Positions 31,165 to 42,607 of a stretch of 64,000 bases of DNA are shown one piece after another. A program made the translations under genes and the position numbers. The DNA comes from Hanleya hanleyi. Taxonomy: Eukaryota > Mollusca > Polyplacophora > Lepidopleurida > Hanleyidae. The stretch spans positions 1-64,000 of the forward strand of contig JAVTVY010018875.1 of NCBI GenBank assembly GCA_036873755.1, in the 5' to 3' direction. Positions within the stretch are counted from its first letter, which is position 1. Every line of letters begins with the position of its first letter. Below the pieces are notes generated by a model that had not been told where the DNA came from, made no database searches, and saw only the letters and a list, made by a program, of their open reading frames with translations.

Positions 31165-32736
31165 TCAAGCTCGACTGCACTGTTTAACATACTTTATCAC
31201 TGCCTTGAAAATTTTCACGTGATTAGTTTCTGGACCAAGAACCGATTTGATATTCGGGTTTGGGATACCTGCATTCAATAATTCTTTAATAAATGAGGTT
31301 CGGAAGTTGGCATACAGAGGACACACAAAAAAGAAATGACAAATGGAGTCCGTCTCATAGCAGACGTCACACAACCCTGTCGGATGGCTTCCCAGTGTAT
31401 GAAGAAATTCATTTGTGAGGATGTGACCATTTCGAACTCTACATAACACCACCTGGTTTTCCCTAGATGTAATTAGATATTCTTTACAGTTGGAAACAGA
31501 GGGGTGGACACTATAGAGGAACCTGCTCTTATTTGACAGTTCCCATTCCGATTGCCATATCATTATTGATCGTTTTTTAACCACACTCATCATTTCCGAT
31601 ATTGACATGCCCACGTGTGTGCAAATATCCGGTAACCGGAGTGCTTTTTTTGCCAGTTGGTCAACTATCTCGTTTCCTTGAATACCCATGTGACCTGGAA
31701 CCCAGGAAAAATGCACATGGATATTGGAATACGACATAGTTGTCAAGGTATATAATATCTCGTAAATGAGGTAATTAGTGCACGCAAATGAGAAATTTCT
31801 CATGGCCAGCAGACCGCTAAGCGAGTCGGTGAATATTACTGACTTGCATGGGGAGACTTCACTAATCCATTTTAGCGACATTAATATAGCCACTAGTTCT
31901 GTGGTGTATACCGAGATATTATTAGAAAGACGTTTAAAACACTCGTACTTGAAATCGGGAACATAAAATGCAGCTCCGGTTAATCCAGAGTCCGGACATT
32001 TAGATCCATCTGTATAAATATGTAAATATTCGGAATAATTGGACTCGATATAATCCGATGCACACAGTTCAACTAGTTTGACTGGATTGGTTTTTCTAAC
32101 TCTATTATTTAATTCTGTTGAAATTGATGGAATAATGAATTGCCAAGGAGGGAAAGAAATAGGATTTTTCTTGTGCAAAAGTTGAGAATCAATTTCATAA
32201 TCCTCTAATAGCCGGAGTGCACGAACACTGAAAGGGTTGGCACTTTTAATACGGCTCATGCTAGGAAGGTGATTATACCAGTTATCGTCCAATAGGTCAG
32301 ACGATGGGTTTTTATAAGCTGATTTAAGCGACAAGGCATATTTTATTGACTGCATGTCTCTTCTTATATGGAGGGGAAGCTCATTACAGGTGACTAATAA
32401 AGCCTGCAATGAGACAGACCTGAGAGCTCCCGTGGCAATACGAAGAGCTTGGTACTGTATGCCGTCAAGTTTACTTTTAATAGTGGCGGAGGCAGAATTG
32501 TACGCCTCACAGCCGTAATCAAGTCTGGATCGAATTAAAGACTTGTATAACATTAAAAGAGACTTCCGATCGGCGCCCCATCTGGTACCTGCTGAGCATC
32601 TCATTAAATTAAGAATTCCTTGACATTTTGATACAATAGTATCAATGTGCTTTGACCATGATAAGTAACTATCGAAGGTCATTCCTAGAAATTTTGCTTG
32701 ATTCACATTTTTTACACTATGACCATCCATTTTCAA
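31165..32736 (-). pseudogene. I-type LINE 2, RT thumb, RNase H and C-terminus
   Basis: 523 open codons to the stop at 31165. Order: AKFLGMTFDSYLSWSKHID (thumb), SLIRSRLDYGCEAYNSA, an RNase H with YTDGSK near residue 246, TTELVAI near 283, FTDSLS near 306 and HFSWVPGHMGIQGNE near 347, then a CDVC...CHFFFVC cluster near the C-terminus. All four RNase H acidic positions appear kept. The frame is joined to the RT by a shift near 32925. Confidence 0.88.
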
Positions 32737-32739
32737 TTC

Positions 32740-33520
32740 GATATTTTCCTTAATTTTTCTATTATGTGTAAATAAAATCGACTCCGATTTATTTGATGAG
32801 AACAGAAAACCCCAGTTCCTGCCCCAAATAACAGCCTTACTTAACGCGACTGTAATGTATTTTATTACAAGTTTAAGGTTTGTGCTTGAATACCAAACTG
32901 CATTATCATCTGCAAATACAGATTTTTTTTATTTTTGGATTGAATTGATCTGGAAGGTCGTTTGCCATAATATTAAACAGTGTCGGACTTATGACACTTC
33001 CCTGAGGGGTTCCATTTATAATTGGCACCACTGGAGATAATGTAGATCCAACACGGACCTGCGCAGTTGGATTTGACAAAAAAGATTTGATCCAACCGAA
33101 CATACGCCCTTTAACTCCGATTTTATTTAATTTAATTAGAAGGCCTTTGCGCCATAACATATCGTATGCCTTTTCAATATCTAAAAATACACAGAGAAGA
33201 AATTCTTTGTGTGCAAAGGCATTTTTGATAGATGTTTCTAATCTAATGAGCTGGTCAAGGGTGCCCCTTCCTTTCCGGAAGCCACTCTGAAACGGGGATA
33301 TAATATTATTTTTATTCAGATACCACGTGAGTCTATTATTAACTAATCTCTCCATAATTTTACATAGATGCGAGGTTAGAGCTATTGGACGGTAAGAAGA
33401 TGGTGAAGAGGATGGCTTCCCTGGTTTAGGCACCGGAATAATAATAGAATGTTTCCAGGAACCAGGCAAAACCATATTAGCCCAAATAGAGTTAAATAAA
33501 AGCAGGGAGTGGCTGTATAC
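32740..33520 (-). pseudogene. I-type LINE 2, reverse transcriptase palm
   Basis: From about 33500: WKHSIIIPVPKPGKPSSS, SYRPIALTSHLCKIMERLV, FRKGRGTLDQL, CVFLDIEKAYD (motif A) and INGTPQGSVISPTLFNI (motif B). Motif C (VFADDNAV) is at about 32896-32920, after a shift in the T-run at 32922-32929. The first ~90 codons of the long open frame starting at 33775 are unrelated flanking sequence. Confidence 0.87.
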
Positions 33521-34732
33521 ATATATGTACAATGAACAAAACATTGAGAAGAAAAAATACAAAGAAAACAACATATGCACAACGGAGTCATGCAGCGATA
33601 GACTCATTGGCGCAATGCGCTGCTCGAGCGCGACGGGTATTCTGTAAAAATCACAGATGTGTTGTTCATGGTAGGCAAGATTACAAAGAGAAGGAATCAT
33701 GCAAGAATCACAGGTGAGTTTTCCTACGTAAGCACAAATATAATGGAAAAGAAACCAGATGCTAGGTAAATTCATTCTTACGTAACTTACATGAGCGGGA
33801 AAATGTTTGTAATGGAGATTGGGCGATTGGGTTGAGATATATACAGGCGTGAAACTCGGAACAAGAGAATAAAAGCAAGAAACATATATGAAGCGGATTC
33901 AACCGAAAGTGGGATGAAGCACGTGTATTGTAGTTGATTGGAATGAGATTGAATGTGGAGGTGCAGAGGTGGGTTTGGGGATAGGGACATATACACCATT
34001 GTTATCAAATCTAGGTAACTATTCACTTACACCCAATGCAATGTGAGAGGATCTGTATACATCTACACCAAATTCCGAAGAAAGTCAATATATGTAAAAG
34101 TAATGGAACTGTTCAAATAAATAGACTGGTATACAGTAAGCGGTTCACAGTAGACATTCATCAATATATTTGAGAGTAATAGAACTGGTCGAGTATATAG
34201 ACAGGGCCACATTAAACGGTTTGCAGTACACAAACAGCCACTGACTTATCTGAGATAAAAGAGATAACTTAATTTTCTTGTCACCTTACGTCTTCGAAAA
34301 TATAACTGCGTCATGGCTATACATAAGATTTATGAAAACTTCGTTTGGTTGAGCTTTGCAAACAAGGAAAACGTCCTCAGGGCGGAGAACCCGAAAACTG
34401 TTTGTGTGACGTAAACTGTTTGTGTGACGTATTTATTGGATTGGCTCATTTTATTGGGAATCTCTTCAAACACTTTCATTCTTAATCTCAACTGCGTCCT
34501 TATACCCATTTGGTAAATATCTGAGAAAGACATTTCACACGTTTCACATGCAAGCTTATAACTCAAGATATTAAGGTCAGAATCATGGCCATGAAAACAA
34601 CTTCAGACTCAGACCTATGAGCCTAACCTTGTCGCTCTACATGAAACCGTTTAGTTCCTAGGGCCTAGAAGACAATTGGATGGGATAATAGTAATCCATA
34701 GAATAGCAATAGGTCATTCCATTCGTGCTGTC
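33521..34732. other. Unassigned; weak ~80-bp duplication at 34085-34235
   Basis: GTAATGGAACTG..CAAATAAATAGACTGGT and GTAATAGAACTGGTCGAGTATATAGACAGG share order and spacing, each followed by a GCGGTT or ACGGTT and CAGTA..CA. No gene is supported. A doubled GTTTGTGTGACGTA lies near 34397-34430. Confidence 0.45.
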
Positions 34733-35745
34733 AATGCACCGGGTGCTGCACTGGTACAGTCAATTGCCCTTCTGGACATTTGCCCTTCGGACATTTGCCC
34801 TTCGGATATTTGCCCTTCTGACCATTTGCCCTTCACGTCAATTTACCCTTCCACCCATTTGCCCACACTACACATGGTATATGGGAAACTGATTTAGTAA
34901 ACTTCTGACGAGTATGTTTAAGTTCTTAATGTTTATTTCACAAAGAAAAGATATCAAACTTTAAAAGAAAAAAAAGTAATTAAAGCACAAAAAACACATA
35001 CATCTGGTAGCATCTGTCGATTATATTCAAGTTAGGTTTCGGGGCTTCAAACAGAGAAAATCCAGTGATGTGTTAATCAGGATTATCTGTGAGTGACCCA
35101 AGCCTCAGGGAGTGATGGGTGATCAGTGAGGGGATAATCTGGATTATCTCTGACTAGTCATATTCTTCTTCTGCTTAGTGGTCTTTCTTACTCAGCTCTT
35201 TCATCTGATACTTCAAAGACCAATTAAAAATTTTTAATGAAAGAAAAAAAATGTTTATTGTTTATAATTTTTCCGTTTACATGCATTTTATATTTCATTT
35301 TTACTTTCAGAAAAAAATTTCTGTGGATAAAATAAACATGAAGTCCGAACTTGAATATAATCGTCAGATGCTACCAGATGTATGTTTTTTAGTGCTTTAA
35401 TTTCTTTTTTTCTTTTAAAGTTTGATATATTTTCTTTGTGAAATAAACATTAAGAAATTGAACATATTCGTCAGAAGTTTACTAAAGCAGTTTCTCATAT
35501 ACCATGTATAGTGTGGGCAAATGGGCGGAAGGGCAAATTGACCTGAAGGGCAAATGGTCAGAAGGGCAAATATCCGAAGGGCAAATGTCCGAAGGGCAAA
35601 TGACTTGAAGGGCAAATGACCTAGATCCGTTTTTCAGTGTCTAGGATAATAGGAACTGTGAGCGCTCTGTTGTCCCGACACATTTAGGCACCGTCGTGCT
35701 GAAAACTGGTTGAAAACGACGTTAAATCACTCACTCACCTACACA
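34733..35745 (+). mobile_element. 5S-type SINE split by foldback element 3
   Basis: The left piece (about 34733-34756, CACCGGGTGCTGCACTGGTA) matches the end of the 5S-like head at 6458-6480. The right piece (35628-35745) matches the central domain and tail (GGAACTGTGAGCGCTC, TTAGGCACCGTCGTGCTGA, AAAACGACGTTAAATC, ACTCACTCAC). The missing middle is replaced by the foldback element, so the foldback element inserted into a SINE. Confidence 0.6.
34757..35623. mobile_element. Foldback element 3, inverted ends made of TTTGCCCTTC repeats
   Basis: The left arm (34757-35033) and right arm (35348-35623) are reverse complements. Each outer part is a tandem series of GGACATTTGCCCTTC-type words (five or six units), then GTATATGGGAAACTG...AGTAAACTTCTGACGA, an A-rich stretch and CATCTGGTAGCATCTG. 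The central loop (35034-35347) has no frame. The design copies that of foldback element 1: short tandem units at the outside and unique sequence inside. Confidence 0.85.
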
Positions 35746-36781
35746 AATATAGTTTCTATTATTCATATAGCTGTGATTGGGTAACAGAGATCTTTGCGGA
35801 ACCTAATCTCCAGAGCTGCCCAAGTCATATAATGAATAATATACCAGTAGGCCTATAAACTACAACCAAGATAAGATATATATTACTAAATATACAACTT
35901 GTCTCCAGCACTTGGCGATTTCCTTTTCTCTTTGCAGATATTGATTAATTCGGATTTGAGAAATGGAGATTCTGAGAATGTCAAATCTATCCAAGAATAC
36001 ATCTGCTTACCGATTTTGCATCACTATTTCCCGAATGAATATTTCTCACTAACTTAACAGCGAGCGATGGCTGCCTACAGACTGCCGGAGCCGACACCTG
36101 CATTATCCCATCTGCCATCTGTACAAACACTATAATGTTCATGTATTTATATGCAGCCTGGTTTCACCCACATGTTTGAACAGGGTAAATCTACGCTTGG
36201 ATTTAAGCGGGGCCTAAACGTTTTAACAAACTCGATATTTCTGTCCTCGACAACTAAAAAAGATATTTAGAGCTAAAAATTTGTGATTCTATATGTTTAC
36301 AATATTGAGGTCATTTTGAACCTATTTGCATATCCTGTTCCACCCGAATCAGAGGGTCCTGAGTGATGGAGTGAGTAGTAGGGATAACTTCGCTATGAAC
36401 TATTTTCTATTTATATGACTAAGGGGAGAGGGGGAGGGGAGGAGAGGGAAGAGTGCCTCCTCTTAACAAAGCAGTCTTAATGCTTCCATGTTTTTGTGCT
36501 GTCTCACTGAAGAACCATGCGTTACCAAAAATTGAGTCAGTGCATCATTCGCGGAAATTGCTAAAATTTATTACATAAGTTGTTCGAAACATGTTTAGAG
36601 AGGGATAAGTTCCTCGTCCATGAAACCACCCTTGCAGAAATAGATGTTATATATGTACATGTACTTATTCTTCCGAAGCCACAAAACAACGAGAAGCTAT
36701 ATTTTTCTAGAAAGTTGATGCTAGTCTAAGACAGGCATCGAAACACTTGTCCAGTTTAATTAATTTCACTGGTTATTACGG
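35746..36781. other. About 1 kb without a recognised gene
   Basis: No supported frame, tandem repeat or inverted repeat except a purine run (AGGGGAGAGGGGGAGGGGAGG) near 36421-36450. Confidence 0.45.
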
Positions 36782-36824
36782 GTTCCTGTTGCTTCAATGC
36801 ATTTTGCTGAGAAGCAACAGGAAC
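36782..36824. repeat. 14-bp perfect stem hairpin
   Basis: GTTCCTGTTGCTTC at 36782-36795 and its exact complement GAAGCAACAGGAAC at 36811-36824 enclose a 15-nt loop. The same GAAGCAACAGGAAC occurs again at 36965-36978, so this word is present three times in 200 bp. A SINE tail follows at 37012; the words may belong to the edges of a small element. Confidence 0.8.
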
Positions 36825-37011
36825 TTGTTAATGTGGTGTCTAGCACTGTAATTGCACCTTGTCTTTTATTGCACCAATGTAAGCGTCTTGTTTGCTGTCC
36901 TCTGTGTTTTGTGGGGTGGATGGCGGGTGTATGGTTCCATGGTGCTCCAGAGATTTGCTCTTTTGAAGCAACAGGAACGCAACTTGGCTGGGTGTTGCTG
37001 AGTTGGTTTGT

Positions 37012-37072
37012 GGCGATATGACTGAAACATTGTTGAAAGCGACGTTAAATCCTATTCACTCACTCACTCACT
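37012..37072 (+). mobile_element. SINE tail
   Basis: GCGATATGACTGAAACATTG, AAAGCGACGTTAAATCC and (CACT)n. Only the 3' part of the SINE group is recognisable; upstream sequence does not match the 5S-like head. Confidence 0.75.
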
Positions 37073-37730
37073 AGTAGAAAACGTAGTAAAAGAATGTGAC
37101 ACAAATAAGGCTCCATTCCGCCATATTGGAGAACAGGCGTAATTAGCCAGAAGAACTAATCAATGTGATATTTATGTTGTTAAACAACGCATCTGATTCC
37201 GCCTCATGTAGAACACAGCCAACGTCGTCGTTTGATGGATAATATTTTGTGATCATGAACAGGGGGAGGTCACAATTCACACTGGCTAACACTAGCTGTC
37301 GGTATGGACGGCTAGATTGCTTGCTCAAGAGATATTTGAATTGCGCAAAATGGGGAAATTATGTATGGGTGATAGGCCAAATTGGCATGCTCTAGAGTTA
37401 CAGGCTAATATTTAACTTTCACCAAGTATTTGTACAGACTGATGAGCTGTCAGATCGCCCTGATGCAGAACGCGATATATCGATGGGAATGTCTGACTGA
37501 GTCAACTTAATGCCAATATATATCTCTCTTCATCTTTTGTAATTGCGTGCGAATCGGGTCTGATATTACATGGATGATGAATGTATGACACCAGTATATC
37601 GCAGTGAATTTATTATGGAGTCTGGAAATGGTTATTCTAGCAAAGTTAGACAGATTTATCAGCTGTATATTGGTACTTGATTACAAGTTGACCAGTATCA
37701 ATCAATTCCTATCGGTTCCCATCGAGACAA
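37073..37730. other. No feature recognised
   Basis: Spacer upstream of the TATA-like site; no supported frame. Confidence 0.4.
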
Positions 37731-37828
37731 TATAAAACGCCCAAGGGAAATTGGAAGTATAAGATGTGCTTGATGTCTACCGTTCGTTTGACTGATGCGA
37801 CAGATTGGAACTCCATATCCTGGTGAGT
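37731..37828 (+). promoter_or_regulatory. Candidate TATA promoter with a first-exon donor
   Basis: TATAAAA at 37731-37737 in a GC-flanked setting is followed about 30 bp on by a plausible start region. A strong donor (CTG|GTGAGT) lies at 37822/37823, giving a non-coding first exon of about 60 bp. No downstream exon is recognised in the window before the MITE at 38652. Chance occurrence is quite possible. Confidence 0.25.
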
Positions 37829-38651
37829 TACGTTCCGTTTGTTTTTATGACTGTTTTTGATGAGTTTGATGAATTAAATATGGGTTGTGGTGGTTTACTT
37901 CCCTAATATATGGAATCAAACCAGCGTCTATCATGAAAACCCACCATTATAGTGTGCGCGACTAAGAAACATCTGGTGAAGTTAATTGGACATAGACGGA
38001 GTTGCCAAAGGCAGAGGGTGCTGAAGGAACATCTGGGTAAATCTTAAACTCATCAGTGGACCTGCAATCAAAAGTATTAATATACTGTCAGGACGATTGC
38101 ACCCGGAAGTATCAAAAGCTCACGTAGCCTAAAAACTCTGCACCCTAACTCTGTGGACAACTTAAAGATTTTCATATCTAGTTAATTTCCAGATCGTCGC
38201 CCTACTGATATCGGAAATGTCTGACGCCATTAATATTCGGTGTGCCAATCCAGTCTAATTCACGTTCTGGAAGTTTTTCACAAGTCCACCGGAGGATGGT
38301 TTTGTTTATCATTATCAATGGTTCCGAAATTATTGCACTGATATAGATTGGTTACATAATGCGACGTCGAATTGGTTCTCTTTGAAAAAGTCGGAACACA
38401 CAAAAAACTCGTTATGAATTTAATTATACGAAATCGAAGATCAAATCATCAATTTCTGTGTTTAACTGACGCGAGAACACATGTTGATTTGAATAATTTA
38501 CCAATGACTAGCTGCTTTCTGACACCGAGAAAAGTCAACATAGAAGATTAATTGGAAGTCATTCGACGTAACCAGAGATGAATTGGAATGGCTGCTTCAG
38601 CTAAATTTACGGTATACAAAGTCTCAGATCGTGTTGTTTTCCATGAATTAA
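37829..38651. other. No feature recognised
   Basis: No supported gene. It ends with TTAA (38648-38651), the target site of the next MITE. Confidence 0.4.
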
Positions 38652-41206
38652 CCCTATCTGGGCTGGGCTTTTTGAGACCTGTCCAGGCCTGGGGAGGGGC
38701 CATTACGGACCCCCCCCAATCATTGTTCTTACCCCTTAAGCTAGGGAGCTGACACTTACCACATTTTACCCTTGGGTAAAGCTCTACCAGAAAATGCCAA
38801 AAAGCCAAGATGGCCGCTTTGATGACGACACAATGACGTAATTTTCAAAAACTGCATTTTTTGGACGATTTTCGAAATTTTTCATTTATGCAATCACTGG
38901 GCAAAAACTGCGTGATAAATTAGTAAATATTAATATCATGTGAAGTAGAATACTTTTTGCCCACTTTCTATCGCGGAAAAGCAGAAATTTCGAAGAAAAA
39001 TGACGAAAACATCATTCTTCTGGTACCCCCACGTGGCCATCATCTTCAATTTACCTATTATCTTATGCAAATAGGCTCAAAATGACCCAAATATGAACTA
39101 TAAGGCACCGTTTCCAATTATCGTTCGCGAATGAATCGTTTATTTCGTCAAATTTTCTGGAAGTCGCGATTTTCCAAGGCGCGAGGGAATGGGTTTTTTT
39201 CTTCAAAATAAACGATTCATTCGCGATCGCTGTTCGAATGGGGTTTTTTTTCTGTTGGCAATCGTTTTTCAATCGAGAAAATTCTCGCGAATAAAAAGCG
39301 ATATCGCGATTCAATCGCTTTTTAATCGAGAAAATATAAACGATTGAAAAAAAAAAACGATTGAGGATTATAGCCGAAAGTAGTACGCCATTGGTTCAGC
39401 CTGACTGACCCGCATACACGTTCGAGTTTCTAACACTTCAGTCAGACTATATAAAGTTCGATCATTTTTTCTTCTTCCTTTTCCATTCTTTGCCTAGTGT
39501 AAAACTATAGCGTGTTTCTGTACAGTTGGCGGTTATATAGATACGATGGGGATATTGAAAGAAATTGAAAAAAATATCTATATATATACATAGGAATAAT
39601 GGTTATGCATATAATTATAACTTCATATTTACATATATTTTGTACGGGACACAGGCCCGGATATGGTCAGATTGGGTCATTTGCACTTGCAATTTCGTCT
39701 ATTATTTTGGGTATTTCTGTGTTTTAAAGCTGGTATTATTCCAGATTTCTTGTGTAGTATTTTTCGTGAACGTTTTTGGCATCTGTGCGGGCTGAAATTT
39801 TAAGTTGATTCATCAGATTTTCGCTGTACGCGTGGTTTTTTGTCCTACGATCACCATTTTCCTTGTGTAGATAGATGGCGCTATATTGAATATAACATTG
39901 TCACACGGGGCGTTTGAGTCTTCGCTAGCACTTAATTATTAATATATAGCGCGGGCTATTTGTAAAAATTTTCACAACTGGTTAATCCAGTAAGAGATGA
40001 AATTATATAATATTCAGTTGGTTTTTGGCTTGAGCTTCCCTTTGGAATCATTCATAGTTCATTTATCAAAATATAAAATTAAAATAAAAAGTATTGTACA
40101 TATGCGAATCCAACCGTTATATGCGATTCAATCAAAAAGATATGTATTTGATATAAATATGAAATCACTGCCGCGAATATTCTTATAATAAATAAAATTA
40201 ACTTGATGGTGATTTTTGAACTTATTCACATCTCAATAGTTTAAAAACTGTACCAAAACACGAATGGATACCCTTTCCTAATGTATGTTTTACTATAACA
40301 AAATATACATATTTAATTACACTATTTTTCACCTTAATTAACCTAGAAATTCTCGGCTGGAAGGCTAAGCTGTTCTGGGTTATCGCCATGCGCCCATTCA
40401 CACCTCTATCAAGCCTGTGCCGTAATCATTCTGATAATGCAATCAACGAACTCAAATCCACTTTGACCTGTACCCGGTATTTACAAAACAAGATATTGTG
40501 ACTATCATCCTGTATCATTAATACATTGTCGACTCGCACGATTATTGAATAAACATGTAATTTTGTCATTTACGCTTCGCCAGAGTAAATCTGAGCGCGA
40601 ACGTCACAGGAAGCATGGTACAGGAATATGAAAAGATATTTCCAGCATACGCCCTACTTCGGCTTGTAGGAGACTATAGATCGTGAATCATATATATTAT
40701 TCGGTTATCTTGCGCATTTATACAGTATAGTATAGTAATATAGGTTTTTCCATCGACAAATCCGCAATCAACATTACATGTAGTTCCCAGTTCGCGGATA
40801 GAGCGGCGTACGACGGCAACACGGCCTATGTGTCAAATATCACTCCGCCTCACGATTCTCTCGCGCCTTGAAAAAACGATTCTCTCGCGATTGAAGATTC
40901 GCGATCAAGAACGGATCGCGCATGGGTAAACGATTCAAAAACGATATCGCGAGAGAATGGTTTTTTCCAGAAAAGGTTCGATCGTTTTTTCTCATTTTTT
41001 TCTCGATATCCTCGCGACTGATTCGCGATTGATCGTTTTTCAATTGAGAAAATTGAAAAAAAATCGCGACTGAAGAAAAAACGATTAATGGAAACGATCC
41101 CTAAAGTCACGGAGTGTCAGCTCTCAATCTTTTGCCGTTCCGAAGATAGCGCAGAAAGTTTGGTAGGGGGGGGGATTTTGCCCCCCCCCCGCCAGGCTTG
41201 GTAGGG
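38652..41206 (+). mobile_element. MITE family A, copy 2, split by a Harbinger-like element
   Basis: Left part 38652-39103 and right part 41102-41206 together match the order of landmarks in copies 1, 3 and 4. The left end is TTAA|CCCTATCTGGGC and the right end GGCTTGGTAGGG|TCAA. Thus the element has CCCTATC-type inverted ends and a TTAA target site, here mutated to TCAA on the right. TTAA sites with CCC-starting ends suggest a piggyBac-like source. It has no coding capacity. Confidence 0.85.
39104..41101. mobile_element. Harbinger-like non-autonomous element, TAA target duplication
   Basis: 1998 bp. It is inserted in MITE copy 2 at CTATAA|AGTCACGG; TAA is present at 39101-39103 and again at 41102-41104, and the empty site is visible in copy 1 (CTATAAAGTCACGG near 8616). 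The ends are inverted: GGCACCGTTTCCAATTATCG left and, read inward, GGGATCGTTTCCATTAATCG right. Both subterminal zones are packed with TCGCGA, CGATTG and AATCGTTT words. A 3-bp TAA/TTA duplication and GG-starting ends fit PIF/Harbinger. No transposase or Myb-like frame is seen in the AT-rich centre. Confidence 0.88.
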
Positions 41207-41387
41207 TCAATGTAGATCATGAACATTTGTTTTGATAATTGTAGTCAATGGACACGATATTCCCTCGTAACTAGCGAAAGTGACCTTAGATTAGTGAATA
41301 TTATGACGACTTTGATTATATACGATTATATATATCTGCTTATCTGAAGCCACTCAGAGTAATGTCGACCATTAGAGTGGTTTGAAA

Positions 41388-41921
41388 TTACAACACATAT
41401 AAGGGAAGTGGGAAGAGGTGCCGACATACTGACAGAGCCACATGACTTCACAGTATAGTCGTCCGGTTAACCTATTCTAAAGGTATCTCAGGTACGCTTT
41501 TGTTGTACCTGTTCATGTAGCAACTTGGATGATATGACCACACGGCCCCTAGCACCGGCATAAGCGGTATTAGATACAAATATATGGAGCTATGATGGAA
41601 ATGCTCTGACAACTCGTATATTGGTAATTGGTGAGCTGTGTCGCTGTGACAACTCGTACACTGGGGATTGGTGAGCTGTATCGTCGTCAGATGAAAATGA
41701 CGGCATTTAACACAAAATACTAGTCTGTAAGGCCCGATGTCGACCCAACATCAACTTCCCACAATGTCAACATATATCAAAGACCAAAAGGTCTATACAG
41801 GGGGCGGACCTCGGGGACGAAACGTCCACCAGCAGAATCTCGCCATATACAGGTAAAAATTACAACACATATAAGGGAAGTGGGAAGAGGTGCCGACAGA
41901 CTGACAGAGCCACATGACTTG
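41388..41921 (+). mobile_element. Family C repeat, independent copy
   Basis: Matches the reverse complement of 21285-21847. Direct repeats ATTACAACACATATAAGGGA...GAGCCACATGACTT at 41391-41449 and 41858-41920 flank a unique segment. The CAGGTAC...GTACCTG hairpin is at 41489-41511, the CGGCCCCTAGCACCGGCATA block near 41546 and the GGACG-AAA-CGTCC hairpin near 41814. The direct-repeat ends recall the tandem pseudo-LTR structure of Penelope-like elements. Confidence 0.7.
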
Positions 41922-42299
41922 GAAAGCATAACTTCTGGCATCAGTTTCTCTGCAATAGTTTTCAGTGGTGAAACAATCTCGGTAATTCTGTTGTACTCTC
42001 AGAAATCATTGGATGTTAGTTTAGTATATCGCCGAGAACCGGTGACTGTCTTTCGACCACAGTGACTTGTGATGTTACATGTAGGTAGGACCTCCGTCTT
42101 GCTGATGAGACACATTGACATATCATCCGCGATGAACAATTATGTTAAAATAACAACACCAAAGAAATAATTGGTGCGAATTTGAAGTCTCGTTATCATG
42201 CATCTATACAATGTTGATAGACTCATCTTCCCAATTAATTTGTGATTTTTTATCGGATTCCCGCACGTTAATAGCGGACATGTTCACGTGATCAGTCAA
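41922..42299. other. No feature recognised
   Basis: Short spacer; no supported gene. Confidence 0.4.
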
Positions 42300-42480
42300 T
42301 ATCGGTTTCATAGCACATCGATGGGGGACATGCACAACCACAATCATCCAATCAGATTCTATGATTACCACTTCCTGTTTGTCTATGCTGACACGGATAA
42401 CCAATCAAATGACAGAACTAATACTTCCGGTTTATCGTCTGGTCCTATTGCGCAAGCATCAGATTGTATGGCTCGAAAGG
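42300..42480 (+). promoter_or_regulatory. Candidate TATA-less promoter with NF-Y and ETS-like sites
   Basis: Two CCAATCA boxes (near 42347 and 42400), CACTTCCTG near 42371 and ACTTCCGGTTT near 42424 lie within 100 bp upstream of an ATG at 42467 that opens a basic peptide (MARKGGRAQDG). This site combination is common at housekeeping promoters. The frame stops soon, so a donor near 42500 would be needed. No further exon is recognised. It may be chance. Confidence 0.25.
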
Positions 42481-42607
42481 GTGGAAGGGCCCAAGACGGG
42501 TGAACGACAAATAGAGAACGACAAAAGCACAAACCAAGGATACTCCTGCTTTCCGAAAAATCAACAAATTCCTCCCCATTGTGCTTCATGAATTTTCGTA
42601 TGTTTTA

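Larger units (their letters stand above)
30455..33520 (-). mobile_element. I-type LINE 2, 5'-truncated, with poly(A) tail
   Basis: On the minus strand, RT remnants begin near 33520, RNase H and the C-terminus follow (32736-31165), then about 680 bp of 3' untranslated sequence, and a poly(A) of about 24 (plus-strand T-run 30455-30478). There is no endonuclease, which indicates 5' truncation. Most of ORF2 is in one frame of 523 codons, so this copy is younger than the I-type LINE at 20-25 kb. I could not identify a target duplication. Confidence 0.88.

Noticed and set aside
33532..33775. First ~90 residues of the long minus-strand frame leading into the LINE RT
   Set aside because: Hydrophobic, low-complexity and unlike any RT N-terminus. 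It is flanking sequence read in frame past the truncation point.
41880..42065. 61-codon plus-strand frame
   Set aside because: Its start lies in the family C direct repeat and the rest has no recognisable content.
42098..42110. CTGATGAG as a hammerhead core
   Set aside because: No GAAA with a complementary stem follows within a reasonable distance.
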